From: VXMF01 sp965206775 | Lineage (GTDB): Bacteria > Acidobacteriota > Terriglobia > Bryobacterales > UBA6623 | Direction of reading: 5' to 3' | NCBI GenBank assembly: GCA_965206775.1 | Contig: CBDBKU010000003.1 | Coordinates: 2,480,001-2,544,000, forward strand | Length of the DNA stretch: 64,000 nt | In this document: positions 36,568-44,400 of the stretch, in pieces | Layout: the number at the start of each line of letters is the position of its first letter | Numbering within the stretch: the first letter of the stretch is position 1 | Notes under the pieces: generated by a model | Databases searched by the model: none | What the model saw: the letters and a program-made list of their open reading frames with translations, nothing else | What the model was told of the DNA's origin: nothing | Position numbers and translations under genes: made by a program

Positions 36568-38051
36568 GTGTACGACGAGAGAAAGCGCCGCGACGTGGGT
36601 TTGTTGCTGGGGGCCGCGGTCCCGCAGGAGCGCGTCGCTCAGCAACTCGGTGTTTCGTTGCGGACGGTGCAGCGGATCGCGCAGCAGATGAGCGCAGAGC
36701 CGAGCGAGGAGTCCGTCTCGGAGGCGGTTGCGCCGCCGCCGGAGACGCCGCCAGCGAGCGTCGCGGCCGCGGCACGGACGGGCCCGGGACGTCCCTCGGC
36801 GGTGGAGGTCTACCGCGACCGCGTGGCGGATCTGCTGGCGGAGGAGCCGGGCCTGAAGAGCCTGGAAGTGCTGCGGCGGCTGCGCGAGCGCGGCTATGAC
36901 GGGGGCAAGACGGCCGTGTATGAATTGGTCCGGCAGCTGCGTCCGCGGGCGGTGCGCCCGATGTGCCGTTTCGAGGGGCTGGCGGGCGAGTTCTCGCAGC
37001 ACGATTTCGGCGAGGTGCGGGTGGAGTACACAGGCGGCGGGCGGGAGCGCGTGCAGTTCTTCGCCTCGCGGCTGAAGTACTCGCGCTACGCCTTGGTGAC
37101 GCCTGTGCCGAACCAGCGCGTCGAGACGCTGGTGCGCACGCTGGCGGAGCATCTGGCGGGGTTTGAGGGCCTGCCCTTGCTGGCGGTGTTCGACCGGCCC
37201 AGGACCATCGTGACGAAATCGGATCCGAAGACCGGGGCGGTGCTGGAGTGGAACCGCCCGTTCGCCGAGGCCCTGGCGCGCATGGGACTGGCGGTGGAGC
37301 TGTGCTGGCCGTATCGTCCCCAGCAAAAGGGAGCGGTCGAGAATCTTGTCGGCTGGGTGAAGAACTCGTTCTTCAAGGTGCGGCGTTTCCTGGACGGCGA
37401 GGACCTGCGCCAGCAGCTGGCCGACTGGCACCAGGAGGTGAACGAGCGGCGGCCCAGCCGGGCCACGGGGCGCGTTCCGGGCGAGTGCTGCGGGCCGAGG
37501 AAGCGCCCCGCTTGCGCCCGCTCAAGCTCGGTCCGGAGGAACTCGACCTGCGCTATCCGGTGCGCGTGGGCCCGACCGGCATGGTGACCTTCCAAACCCA
37601 GCGCTACTCGATGCCGGCCGAGGCGATCGGCTTCTCCGCGACCCTGCACCTGTACCGCGAGCGGGTGGTGATCGTGGCGGGCCGCCACCGCGCCGAGCAT
37701 CCCCGCTTGCGGGGGCGCGACCGGATCTCGAGCCTGCGCGCTCACCGCGGCGACCTGCTGGCCGCCGTGACGGGCCGCCGTGCCCGCATGTACTTGAAAC
37801 GGGAGCAGTTGCTGGAACTGGGCCCGGCCGCCCAGAACATTCTGACCGAGCTGGTCCATCAGCGGCCGACGCGCTGGAGCGATGACGTCGAGCGTCTCCA
37901 CGAATTGCTGCAGGCCTTCGGCAGCGGGGCCCTGCGAGCGGCCTTCCAACGCGTCCAGGGCCGGCCCGGGCCGAGCGTCGAGCGCGTCACGCACGAACTG
38001 GAAGGCCTCGCGCCGCTGTTCGACACCCGCCCCGTGGAGGACCCTTCGTGA
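36568..38051 (+). pseudogene. istA: IstA transposase of the IS21-type element, frameshifted
   Basis: The frame starts at a GTG with GAGGAGGGG upstream and encodes an N-terminal helix-turn-helix (AAVPQERVAQQLGVSLRTVQ) and the DDE catalytic core: D in SQHDFGEVRVEYTGG, D in LLAVFDRPRTIVTKSD, E in PQQKGAVENLVGWVKN. At about 37479-37484 the frame shifts: after VNERRPSRATGRVPG the expected continuation VLRAEEAPRLRPLKLGPEEL is in another frame and runs to 38051. One missing G in GGG-CGAGTG explains it; restored length would be about 494 residues. This may be a real inactivating mutation or a sequencing error. Confidence 0.88.
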
Positions 38052-38857
38052 GCGTCCCTGCCACTCCCGCCCCGCCCCTGGCCGCCGGCCAGCCCCCCCA
38101 GCCCGCGCTGCCGGGCGAACTCCCCGCCCTGCTCAAGCGCCTGCATCTGGCCAACGCCCGTCGCGCCTACCCCGACCTGATCGAGCGCGCCGAGCGCGAG
38201 CACTGGTCCTTCCACGAGTTCCTGCTCGCCCTCGCCCGCGAGGAAGTCGCTCACCGCGCCGAAACCCGCCTCCAGCGCTGCGTCCGCAAGGCCCGCTTCC
38301 CGCTGCTGAAAACCATCGAGGAGTTCGACTTCTCGGTCCAGCCCGCCCTGCACCCGACCCTGCTTGGCTCGTGCTTCTCGCCCGAGTTCGTCGAGCTCGG
38401 CTCCAACCTGATTCTCACCGGCCGCAGCGGGCGCGGCAAGACTCACCTCGCCACCGCTATCGCCTACAAGGCCATCCAGAACGGCTTCGAGGCGCTCTTC
38501 GCCACCGCCGCCTGCCTCATCGACGATCTCGCCCTCGCCACCCGCCAGGGCCGCTTCCGCGAAACTCTCAAGGCCTACCTCCAGCCTCACGTCCTGGTCT
38601 GCGACGAGCTCGGCTATCTCAGCTACTGCGACGCGGCCGCCAACCTGCTCTTCCATGTCGTCAACGAACGCCATGTCAAGCGTCGCTCGATCGTCTTCAC
38701 CACCAACAAGGCTCTTCTCGACTGGGGCGCTGTCCTGCACGACCGCGACCTCGCTGCCGCGATCATCGACCGCGTCCTCGAACGCGGCCGCATCATCCCG
38801 CTCGAGGGCCCCTCGATGCGTACCCGCCACTTGGAGGGACTCGACTATGAAGCCTGA
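38048..38857 (+). CDS. istB: IstB helper ATPase of the IS21-type element
   Basis: The 269-residue AAA+ protein resembles DnaC/IstB and remodels target DNA for the transposase. Walker A is LTGRSGRGKTHLATAIAY, Walker B is VLVCDELGYLSY, and sensor 1 follows in SIVFTTNKALLDWG. The N-terminal segment ALLKRLHLANARRAYPDLIE is the typical IstB entry. The GTG start overlaps the istA stop (GTGA), as usual in the family. Confidence 0.95.
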   Translation: MSVPATPAPPLAAGQPPQPALPGELPALLKRLHLANARRAYPDLIERAEREHWSFHEFLLALAREEVAHRAETRLQRCVRKARFPLLKTIEEFDFSVQPALHPTLLGSCFSPEFVELGSNLILTGRSGRGKTHLATAIAYKAIQNGFEALFATAACLIDDLALATRQGRFRETLKAYLQPHVLVCDELGYLSYCDAAANLLFHVVNERHVKRRSIVFTTNKALLDWGAVLHDRDLAAAIIDRVLERGRIIPLEGPSMRTRHLEGLDYEA

Positions 38858-39107
38858 ACGCCCCCGGCCCCTCGCACGCTCTGTCCTGCTGTCCGGACCG
38901 CAGGCTGCTAGCATGACGCTTGTGCGTGCTACCAGCAGGGGATCCTGGCCAGCCCAGCCGCTTCGTTCCTCTCCTTGGCTCGGACCGGCTCAGGCCCTCC
39001 TCGCAGGGCTGCACTCTGACGCCATCACAACCGCCGCTTCCATCCCGGCCCCGACATCCAAGGAGAGCTTCGTGAATCCCATGCCCAACTCTGCCTCACC
39101 GCCTTCC

Positions 39108-39157
39108 AACCCGCCAGAATTTCCGGAATTCACCCGCCAAAATAAACGGAACCCACA
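39108..39157 (-). repeat. right terminal repeats of the IS21-type element
   Basis: Two copies of a 23-base unit, CCCGCCAGAATTTCCGGAA and CCCGCCAAAATAAACGGAA, end at the TG/CA boundary. They are probably transposase-binding sites. The 250 bases between istB and this repeat contain no gene. Confidence 0.75.
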
Positions 39158-39283
39158 AATAGGCTGAATTCGACACAATCCGCGTCGAGACTATATCCTG
39201 AATCAGTTCCGCGTGCCGATCGATGGCGAAACCGAGCTACTGGCGCCGTCGTCTCCCCAGCGCATCCTAGAGTTGTCGGGATT

Positions 39284-40396
39284 ATGGCGAACGTCGTCGA
39301 GCAAATTCCTATCGGGTTGAAACCCGCCGCGGAGGCGGCGCTGACCTGGGTCAACCAGGAACGCGGTGCACAATTCAAGCTCACAGGACTCGTGGATCCT
39401 GACAACGCCATGGGCAAGAAGCCAGGTCAGCCAATCGAACTGGGGCTGGTCTTGTGCGAGGGCGACCTGTGTTGTCTCGAGCACGTGCGGGTGGAGACCA
39501 AGAGCCAAGGCTTCGAGGTCAGCGCGATCGAAGCCGAGACGTCGGTGATCCCGCCCCATCTCGACCCGCCGTTCGGTGTCCGACAGAGCTGGCTCGACGA
39601 TCAACTTGGGAAGCACCCCTTCATCGTGCTCCTTTTTTACCGCGGGTTCTGGTGACCGCCCTGTCGCTCCGAGTTGCGGAGCTATGCAAATTCCGGAATT
39701 GTCGACGCGATCCGCGAAGCCGGTGGTGAAGTCTTCGCCCTAACGAGTGAGCCGCAGAGCCTCGCGACAGAGGCCGAGCAGACGTGGCAGATCGGTTTTC
39801 CATCCGTCGGTGATCCCCACCACGAGATTCGGAGCGCCTGTCGAGCGCATGGCCTCTTGGACCTATTCGCGAACGAAAACTACGGACACTTGAGATCCAG
39901 GTCCTGGGCCTCCCATCCGAAGGGCTATTTCCAGCCGGGCGTCTTGGCTCTCACGAATGAAGGCCGGGTGCTCTATCGGTGGCGATTGCGCCCGACGCGC
40001 AAGAATATGAGCGGCGCCGGGCAGCGCCCAACCCCTGGATACGTGTGGAAGCAGATACAGCCACTGCTCGCGGACAGCACCGATGACGCGGAGTTGGACG
40101 AGTCTCCTGAATTCGCCGGCAAGGACCGGTGGTGGCCGTACAACGTCGCGATAATGCTGGCGCACGGTTGGTTCTTGCGTCCAAAAGCGTTCCCGCTCGG
40201 GCGTACCGGTGACAAGCGGTCCGCGAAACCTCAGAGGATGAAGTGGCGCATCGCCATTTTCGCCAGCGCTTGGATCACAGCGTTCGCGCTCCTTCCGACC
40301 GGTTGGGTGGCGCTGAGTCTGGCCGCTTGGGGAGCACTCGCATTCCCCGGGGTGGTGGAGATTCACCGACAGTTCCAGAACGTAGCAAAACCGTGA
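39284..40396 (+). CDS. probable selenocysteine-containing thioredoxin-fold / peroxiredoxin-like protein (UGA recoded)
   Basis: A frame of 371 codons is interrupted only by a TGA at 39653-39655 (residue 124). Around it the protein reads FIVLLFYRGFW, then the TGA position, then PPCRSELRSYANSG, so the TGA replaces the first cysteine of a W-C-P-P-C redox motif in an AhpC/TSA-like thioredoxin fold. The frame then continues as IREAGGEVFALTSEP and FPSVGDPHHEIRSACR, which are typical downstream peroxiredoxin-like segments. After the TGA a 6-bp hairpin fits a bacterial SECIS. The C-terminal part has WPYNVAIMLAHGWFLRPK and a hydrophobic hairpin (FASAWITAFALLPTGWVALS), suggesting membrane attachment. 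Selenocysteine insertion is inferred; a nonsense mutation remains possible. The selA/selB/selC/selD genes are not in this window. Confidence 0.75.
39653..39682 (+). promoter_or_regulatory. candidate bacterial SECIS element after the in-frame TGA
   Basis: From the TGA (39653-39655) there are 16 bases to the loop of a perfect hairpin: stem GCTCCG (39666-39671) and CGGAGC (39677-39682), loop AGTTG (39672-39676). Bacterial SECIS elements need a stem-loop shortly after the UGA with a G in the first two loop positions; both hold here, and the spacing is close to that of E. coli fdhF. Confidence 0.7.
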
Positions 40397-40405
40397 CTGG
40401 ACTAC

Positions 40406-41296
40406 TCATGGAACGCAGAAGTCCGCAAGCTTGAGGTTCTGCAGAGTCGCTTCGCCGATGCCGCTGACCCGGATGAGTTCGTCCAAGTTCTCGAACGAAC
40501 CGTTCTCATGGCGATAGTCGATGATGGCCTGCGCTCTCGATGGACCGATTCCGCTCACGGCTTCAAGCTTGGCCCGGTTAGCGGTGTTGATGCTGGTGCA
40601 AACCCCAGTATTCGTTGCCTGCTCGCCTTGCGAGCCGTCTCCTACGATGGCCGTCTCGGAGGGACCCGACATCGAGCTGTCCGCCGAGTTTGCCGTACGA
40701 CAATCCTGAAGGACTCGCTGCACCGCGGTCTTCTCGTCGAGGTCCATGGCCAAGCCCCATGTGCTCTTCACGATCACCCAATCACGGACGTAGTCGCACC
40801 AGTAGCTCTCGTTCGGAGGAAGCCAGTTCGCCGGATCACTGTCGCTCTTGGATCGATTAGCCGCGGCGCTGACTGCAACGAGTCCAATCTCCAGAGACAG
40901 GTCATTAGCGAATTCGACCCGACGGTCGTTCGTCCAACGGTCGGCACCGCTTCGATGGGCTTCGGCTAGAGGGACGAGGTGGTCGATGTCGAGTACGGCC
41001 GGATCGGTGAGCGTGAGGGCTGTGTAGCGATCGAACCAGACGCCCCGCACGACAAGGCATCCCGAAGAATCGAATTCAACCGGGACGAGGCTTTCCGCGA
41101 TCAGGACCTCTTGCCTAGTGCTCTGGCAGTCCCCATCCTCGTCGGTCCACCTCTTGTAAGAGCTTGAATCGTAGGGAACGGCGGGCGCTTGGTCAATTTG
41201 GGCGTCGACGGATTCAACCATGCAAAGTCCAATTCCAATGACCGTCATCACCCTAGCAGCGACGAGTATCGTGTTTCCGCCTGGAACGAGTCTCAT
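40406..41296 (-). CDS. secreted HNH (DUF1524-like) nuclease with C-terminal ComEA-type helix-hairpin-helix domain
   Basis: The 296-residue protein has a signal-type N-terminus (TILVAARVMTVIGIGLCMVE). A nuclease core follows: LDIDHLVPLAEAHRSGADRW then RRVEFANDLSL, with the D-H of the HNH metal site and the later NRSKSDSDPANWLPP and WCDYVRDWVIVKSTWGL. After a linker, a helix-hairpin-helix pair is present: INTANRAKLEAVSGIGPSRA then LDELIRVSGIGEATLQNLKL. The first is DNA-binding as in ComEA. The order secreted nuclease plus HhH suggests action on extracellular or periplasmic DNA. A decayed copy of its 3' end lies at 34624-34788. It is convergent with the candidate selenoprotein gene, 9 bases away. 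Confidence 0.83.
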   Translation of the reverse strand: MRLVPGGNTILVAARVMTVIGIGLCMVESVDAQIDQAPAVPYDSSSYKRWTDEDGDCQSTRQEVLIAESLVPVEFDSSGCLVVRGVWFDRYTALTLTDPAVLDIDHLVPLAEAHRSGADRWTNDRRVEFANDLSLEIGLVAVSAAANRSKSDSDPANWLPPNESYWCDYVRDWVIVKSTWGLAMDLDEKTAVQRVLQDCRTANSADSSMSGPSETAIVGDGSQGEQATNTGVCTSINTANRAKLEAVSGIGPSRAQAIIDYRHENGSFENLDELIRVSGIGEATLQNLKLADFCVP

Positions 41297-41525
41297 TGAC
41301 TAACTCGGGAGGCCGCGTACAAGTCAATTTTGCAGGGACATGATGTAGCCATGTTAAGTGAATGCATTAACTTGGCAGCCGTGCTGCTCGAACCGCCTAA
41401 CGCAGTACATATGCGGTTCACGTGGAGAGTCTATCGCAGAGCTGCTTGACTGTCTCGCGACACCTCACTGCCGCCTTACGAGCGCCTCAACCGTGCTCTA
41501 CGTTGCGCGATTGACCTGCGGACAC

Positions 41526-43031
41526 CTAGTAGATCTGCTGCGTCAATGCCTCCACCCGTTCAGGCGGCAATACCCCATTGGCCATCATCACCCGACGAAT
41601 TGCGTCGATTGTTACTTGGGACGGCTTGAAGTTGCCGAAGCGGTACCCAGCTGCAATAACGAGCGGCGTCCACCCGTACCGGTTTTCGGTGTTCCAAACG
41701 TTGATGTCCGCCCCGTTGGCAGCTAGGTATTCGACAACCCTCGGAAGGTTCTTGTATGAGGCAGCGTGCATGACAGTCTCGCCGTTGTCGTCGACCGCAT
41801 TGATATCCGCGCCGAGTTTCAGTGCAGCCTCGACGGCCTCGAGCACCTCGGCCTCGGAACCTGCATCTTCCCCCGGAGAGCGAGTCCCTAGCCCGGCCGC
41901 AGCCATCAGAGGCGTGCTGTTTTCGGCATTCGATATTCGAACGTCCGCTCCGAGCCCCGCTAGCGCCCGCATCAGTTTTTCATCCGCGCTTTGCGCCGCG
42001 AGAAAGTACGGCGTCGCTCCAAGCTTCTTGAGCCTGGTGTTGCCAAGATTCACGTGCTTCGTCATCGTGGCGTTCAGGTCCGCGCCGCGCCGCGCCAATT
42101 CCCGCACAAACTCTATGCTAGTCATCTCGCCGGAGCCCGCCGGCGGCGGGTCGTTGTCGCCGGTTCCGGGCTTGCGAACTCGCGCGATGGCATGCAGCAC
42201 CGTAAATCCGGTTCTAGCGGCGTTGGGATCGGCTCCGGCGTCAAGCAACGTGGCGGCCAGTTCAAAGTGAGCGTTTTCGACTGCGACCAGCAATGCGCTC
42301 GCGCCAAAGGGCGGAGCTCCCCTGTAGCCGCGCGCTCGGCTGGGTTCGTCGGTCGGCGGACGAATCGTGTCATTCGGGTCCGCACCGGCCTCAATGAGTG
42401 CCTTCAGGGTTTCGATCCGCCCCTCGCGAGCCGCGAAAAACAATGCTGTAAAGCCCGACGCCAGACGCACGCTAACGTCGGCTCCTGCCTCGATGAGTTC
42501 CCGTACGACCTCGGGGTGACCCTCCGCCGCAGCCCACATCAGCGCTGTCTGCCGTCCGACACTATCCCTGGCGCGTACGTCGGCCCCTCGATCCAGGAGC
42601 GCCCTTACCGCACCGACGTGCCCCGTCCGAGCTGCCGTCATCAAAGCCGTCTCGCCCCCCCGGAGGGTATCGTTTGGGTCGGCTCCGGCATCCAGCAACA
42701 GCTCGACCATTTCGCCGCTGCCGTTGACGCATGCCAGAGAAAGCGGTGTGACTCCGTAGCGGTTTGCAACTCCCGCGCTAGCACCGGATTTGACCAGCAG
42801 CCTCGCCGAAGGCAAATCGTCCCTGTGAGCTGCCCAGTGCAGTGCCGTCATTCCGTCCACTTGAGACACGCCCGGATCGATCCCCTGCTCCAAGAGATCG
42901 CGAACTCGCTCCGAGTGACCGCGTTCTGCTGCGTCTGCTAGCGATGCCACCGAGCTCGCGGCGCTCAGGATCGGCACCGCCATCAGAGCAGCGACTCCGA
43001 TCCAACCGACACGTCGTGAATGTCCGCTCAT
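41526..43031 (-). CDS. secreted ankyrin-repeat protein
   Basis: This 501-residue protein has a signal sequence (VGWIGVAALMAVPILSAASS) and about ten to twelve ankyrin repeats of 33 residues with the G-x-T-A/P-L-x-x-A core. Examples are DGMTALHWAAHRDDLPSARL, YGVTPLSLACVNGSGEMVEL, GGETALMTAARTGHVGAVRA and SGFTALFFAAREGRIETLKA. Ankyrin arrays bind other proteins. Exported ankyrin proteins are frequent in bacteria that live with animal hosts, but the sequence does not show a host role. It ends 25 bases after the promoter-proximal neighbour DUF1552 gene stops, on the same strand. Confidence 0.9.
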   Translation of the reverse strand: MSGHSRRVGWIGVAALMAVPILSAASSVASLADAAERGHSERVRDLLEQGIDPGVSQVDGMTALHWAAHRDDLPSARLLVKSGASAGVANRYGVTPLSLACVNGSGEMVELLLDAGADPNDTLRGGETALMTAARTGHVGAVRALLDRGADVRARDSVGRQTALMWAAAEGHPEVVRELIEAGADVSVRLASGFTALFFAAREGRIETLKALIEAGADPNDTIRPPTDEPSRARGYRGAPPFGASALLVAVENAHFELAATLLDAGADPNAARTGFTVLHAIARVRKPGTGDNDPPPAGSGEMTSIEFVRELARRGADLNATMTKHVNLGNTRLKKLGATPYFLAAQSADEKLMRALAGLGADVRISNAENSTPLMAAAGLGTRSPGEDAGSEAEVLEAVEAALKLGADINAVDDNGETVMHAASYKNLPRVVEYLAANGADINVWNTENRYGWTPLVIAAGYRFGNFKPSQVTIDAIRRVMMANGVLPPERVEALTQQIY

Positions 43032-43056
43032 CGCTCGAGGCTCCCCGTATACGACG

Positions 43057-44400
43057 CTAGATGCTGAGAGGCTCCGTCAGCTCGTCGATCTTGCCCTTGC
43101 TGTCCCCGAACTGGTCGAGATGAATGCCGACTTTGTCCAGCAGTGTGAGGTGGAGATTCGCCAATGGAGTCGGCTCGGCGTACTTAACGTGGCGACCGCC
43201 CTTCACCCCGCCGGCGGAACCGCCCGCGATGAGAATGGGGAGATTCGTGTGATCGTGGACATTGGGATTTCCCATCCCGCTGCCATACAGGTAGAGCGTG
43301 TTGTCCAGAAGCGAACCGTCGCCCTCGGGCGTGGACTGTAGCTTCTCGAGGAAAGCCGCGAACAACGAGACATGAAAGGCATTGATCTTGGCGACTTTCG
43401 CAATTTTCTCGGGGTTGTTGCCGTGGTGAGTCAGTGGATGGTGCGGCTCCGGGACTCCCGCTTCAGGATAAGTGCGAGTGCTGGTCTCCCGCGCCAACTG
43501 GAATGTGAGGACCCTTGTGATATCAGCCTGCAACGCAAGGACTTGCAGGTCGAACATAAGCTTCGCGTGATCGGCGTATGCAGCAGGGACCCCGGACGGA
43601 CGGTCTAGGTCAGGCAATGCCCCATCCTCGGTCTCGGCTTCCGCTTTCTGGATTCTCCGCTCGACCTCGCGGATTGAGGCCAGGTACTGATCGACTTTCG
43701 CACGGTCGCCCGGTCCGAGATCCGATCGAAGCCGTGCCGTGTCTTCCATCACCCAGTCCAGGAGGCTCGCCTTGCGGCGCAGCGCCTCCCGCCGATCCTC
43801 AGGGGTTCCCCCCTCTCCGAAGAGCTGCTCGAACACGATCCTCGGATGAGCCTCGGCAGGCAGAGGCGTCGTAGGAGAGGACCAGGAAAGATTGTTCTGG
43901 TAGACGCACGCGAATCCGTTGTCGCACTGGCCGACCATCGACATCAAGTCCATGGCCATCTCAAGCGATGGGAGCCTCGTCTGTTGGCCGATCTGCGTTG
44001 CAGCGATCTGGTCCACAGTAGTGCCTAGGTAGTAGTCCGTGCTCTCGGTCCACTTCGCCTTGGCCGCACTCAGGAAGCCCGCATTCGAGGTGGCATGCGT
44101 GCCCGGATAGGAGTTCTTTAGTTCCAAGTTGGTGATGACCGTCACGTCGTCGATCACCGGAGCTAGAGAAGAAAGGCTTGGAGAGAGCTCCTTTATGTCG
44201 TCCCCGCCGGAAGGAGTCCACCGCGAAATATCGGAGCCCATCGGGACATACACGAAGCCAAGCCTTTTTACGGGTTTCGCCGATGTCTTGGACAGCGCCG
44301 TCAGCGATGGCACCATCGCATCCAGCAAGGGCAGCGACAGGGTTGCCCCAGCGCCCCGGAGAAATGTCCGGCGCGGGAGGGCCTTCTTGGTGACGATCAT
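43057..44400 (-). CDS. DUF1552 protein, Tat-exported
   Basis: The 447-residue protein begins with a twin-arginine leader (ALPRRTFLRGAGATLSLPLL). DUF1552 landmarks are KRLGFVYVPMGSDISRWTPS, PGTHATSNAGFLSAAKAK, STDYYLGTTVDQIAATQIG, and PHHPLTHHGNNPEKIAKVAK near the end. The N-terminal ATG at 44400 has GGAGG upstream and overlaps the stop of the DUF1592 gene by four bases (ATGA). A longer open frame beyond it is not coding. DUF1552 is always found with DUF1592-type cytochromes; biochemical function unknown. Confidence 0.93.
   Translation of the reverse strand: MIVTKKALPRRTFLRGAGATLSLPLLDAMVPSLTALSKTSAKPVKRLGFVYVPMGSDISRWTPSGGDDIKELSPSLSSLAPVIDDVTVITNLELKNSYPGTHATSNAGFLSAAKAKWTESTDYYLGTTVDQIAATQIGQQTRLPSLEMAMDLMSMVGQCDNGFACVYQNNLSWSSPTTPLPAEAHPRIVFEQLFGEGGTPEDRREALRRKASLLDWVMEDTARLRSDLGPGDRAKVDQYLASIREVERRIQKAEAETEDGALPDLDRPSGVPAAYADHAKLMFDLQVLALQADITRVLTFQLARETSTRTYPEAGVPEPHHPLTHHGNNPEKIAKVAKINAFHVSLFAAFLEKLQSTPEGDGSLLDNTLYLYGSGMGNPNVHDHTNLPILIAGGSAGGVKGGRHVKYAEPTPLANLHLTLLDKVGIHLDQFGDSKGKIDELTEPLSI

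Larger units (their letters stand above)
36459..39157 (+). mobile_element. IS21-type insertion sequence with 5-bp target duplication
   Basis: The 2699-bp element begins TGTCAGTTCCGGAAAATATG and its right end, read on the minus strand, begins TGTGGGTTCCGTTTATTTTG; both then read GCGGG. The flanks are AATAG at 36454-36458 and at 39158-39162, a clear 5-bp target duplication. Inside are istA (frameshifted) and istB with a 4-bp overlap, the family's standard order. Near the right end CCCGCCAGAAT and CCCGCCAAAAT recur 23 bases apart, consistent with the repeated transposase-binding sites of IS21 elements. Confidence 0.93.

Noticed and set aside
37086..38914. Two long minus-strand frames in the IS21-type element
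   Set aside because: They are antisense to istA and istB, with biased composition and no domain.
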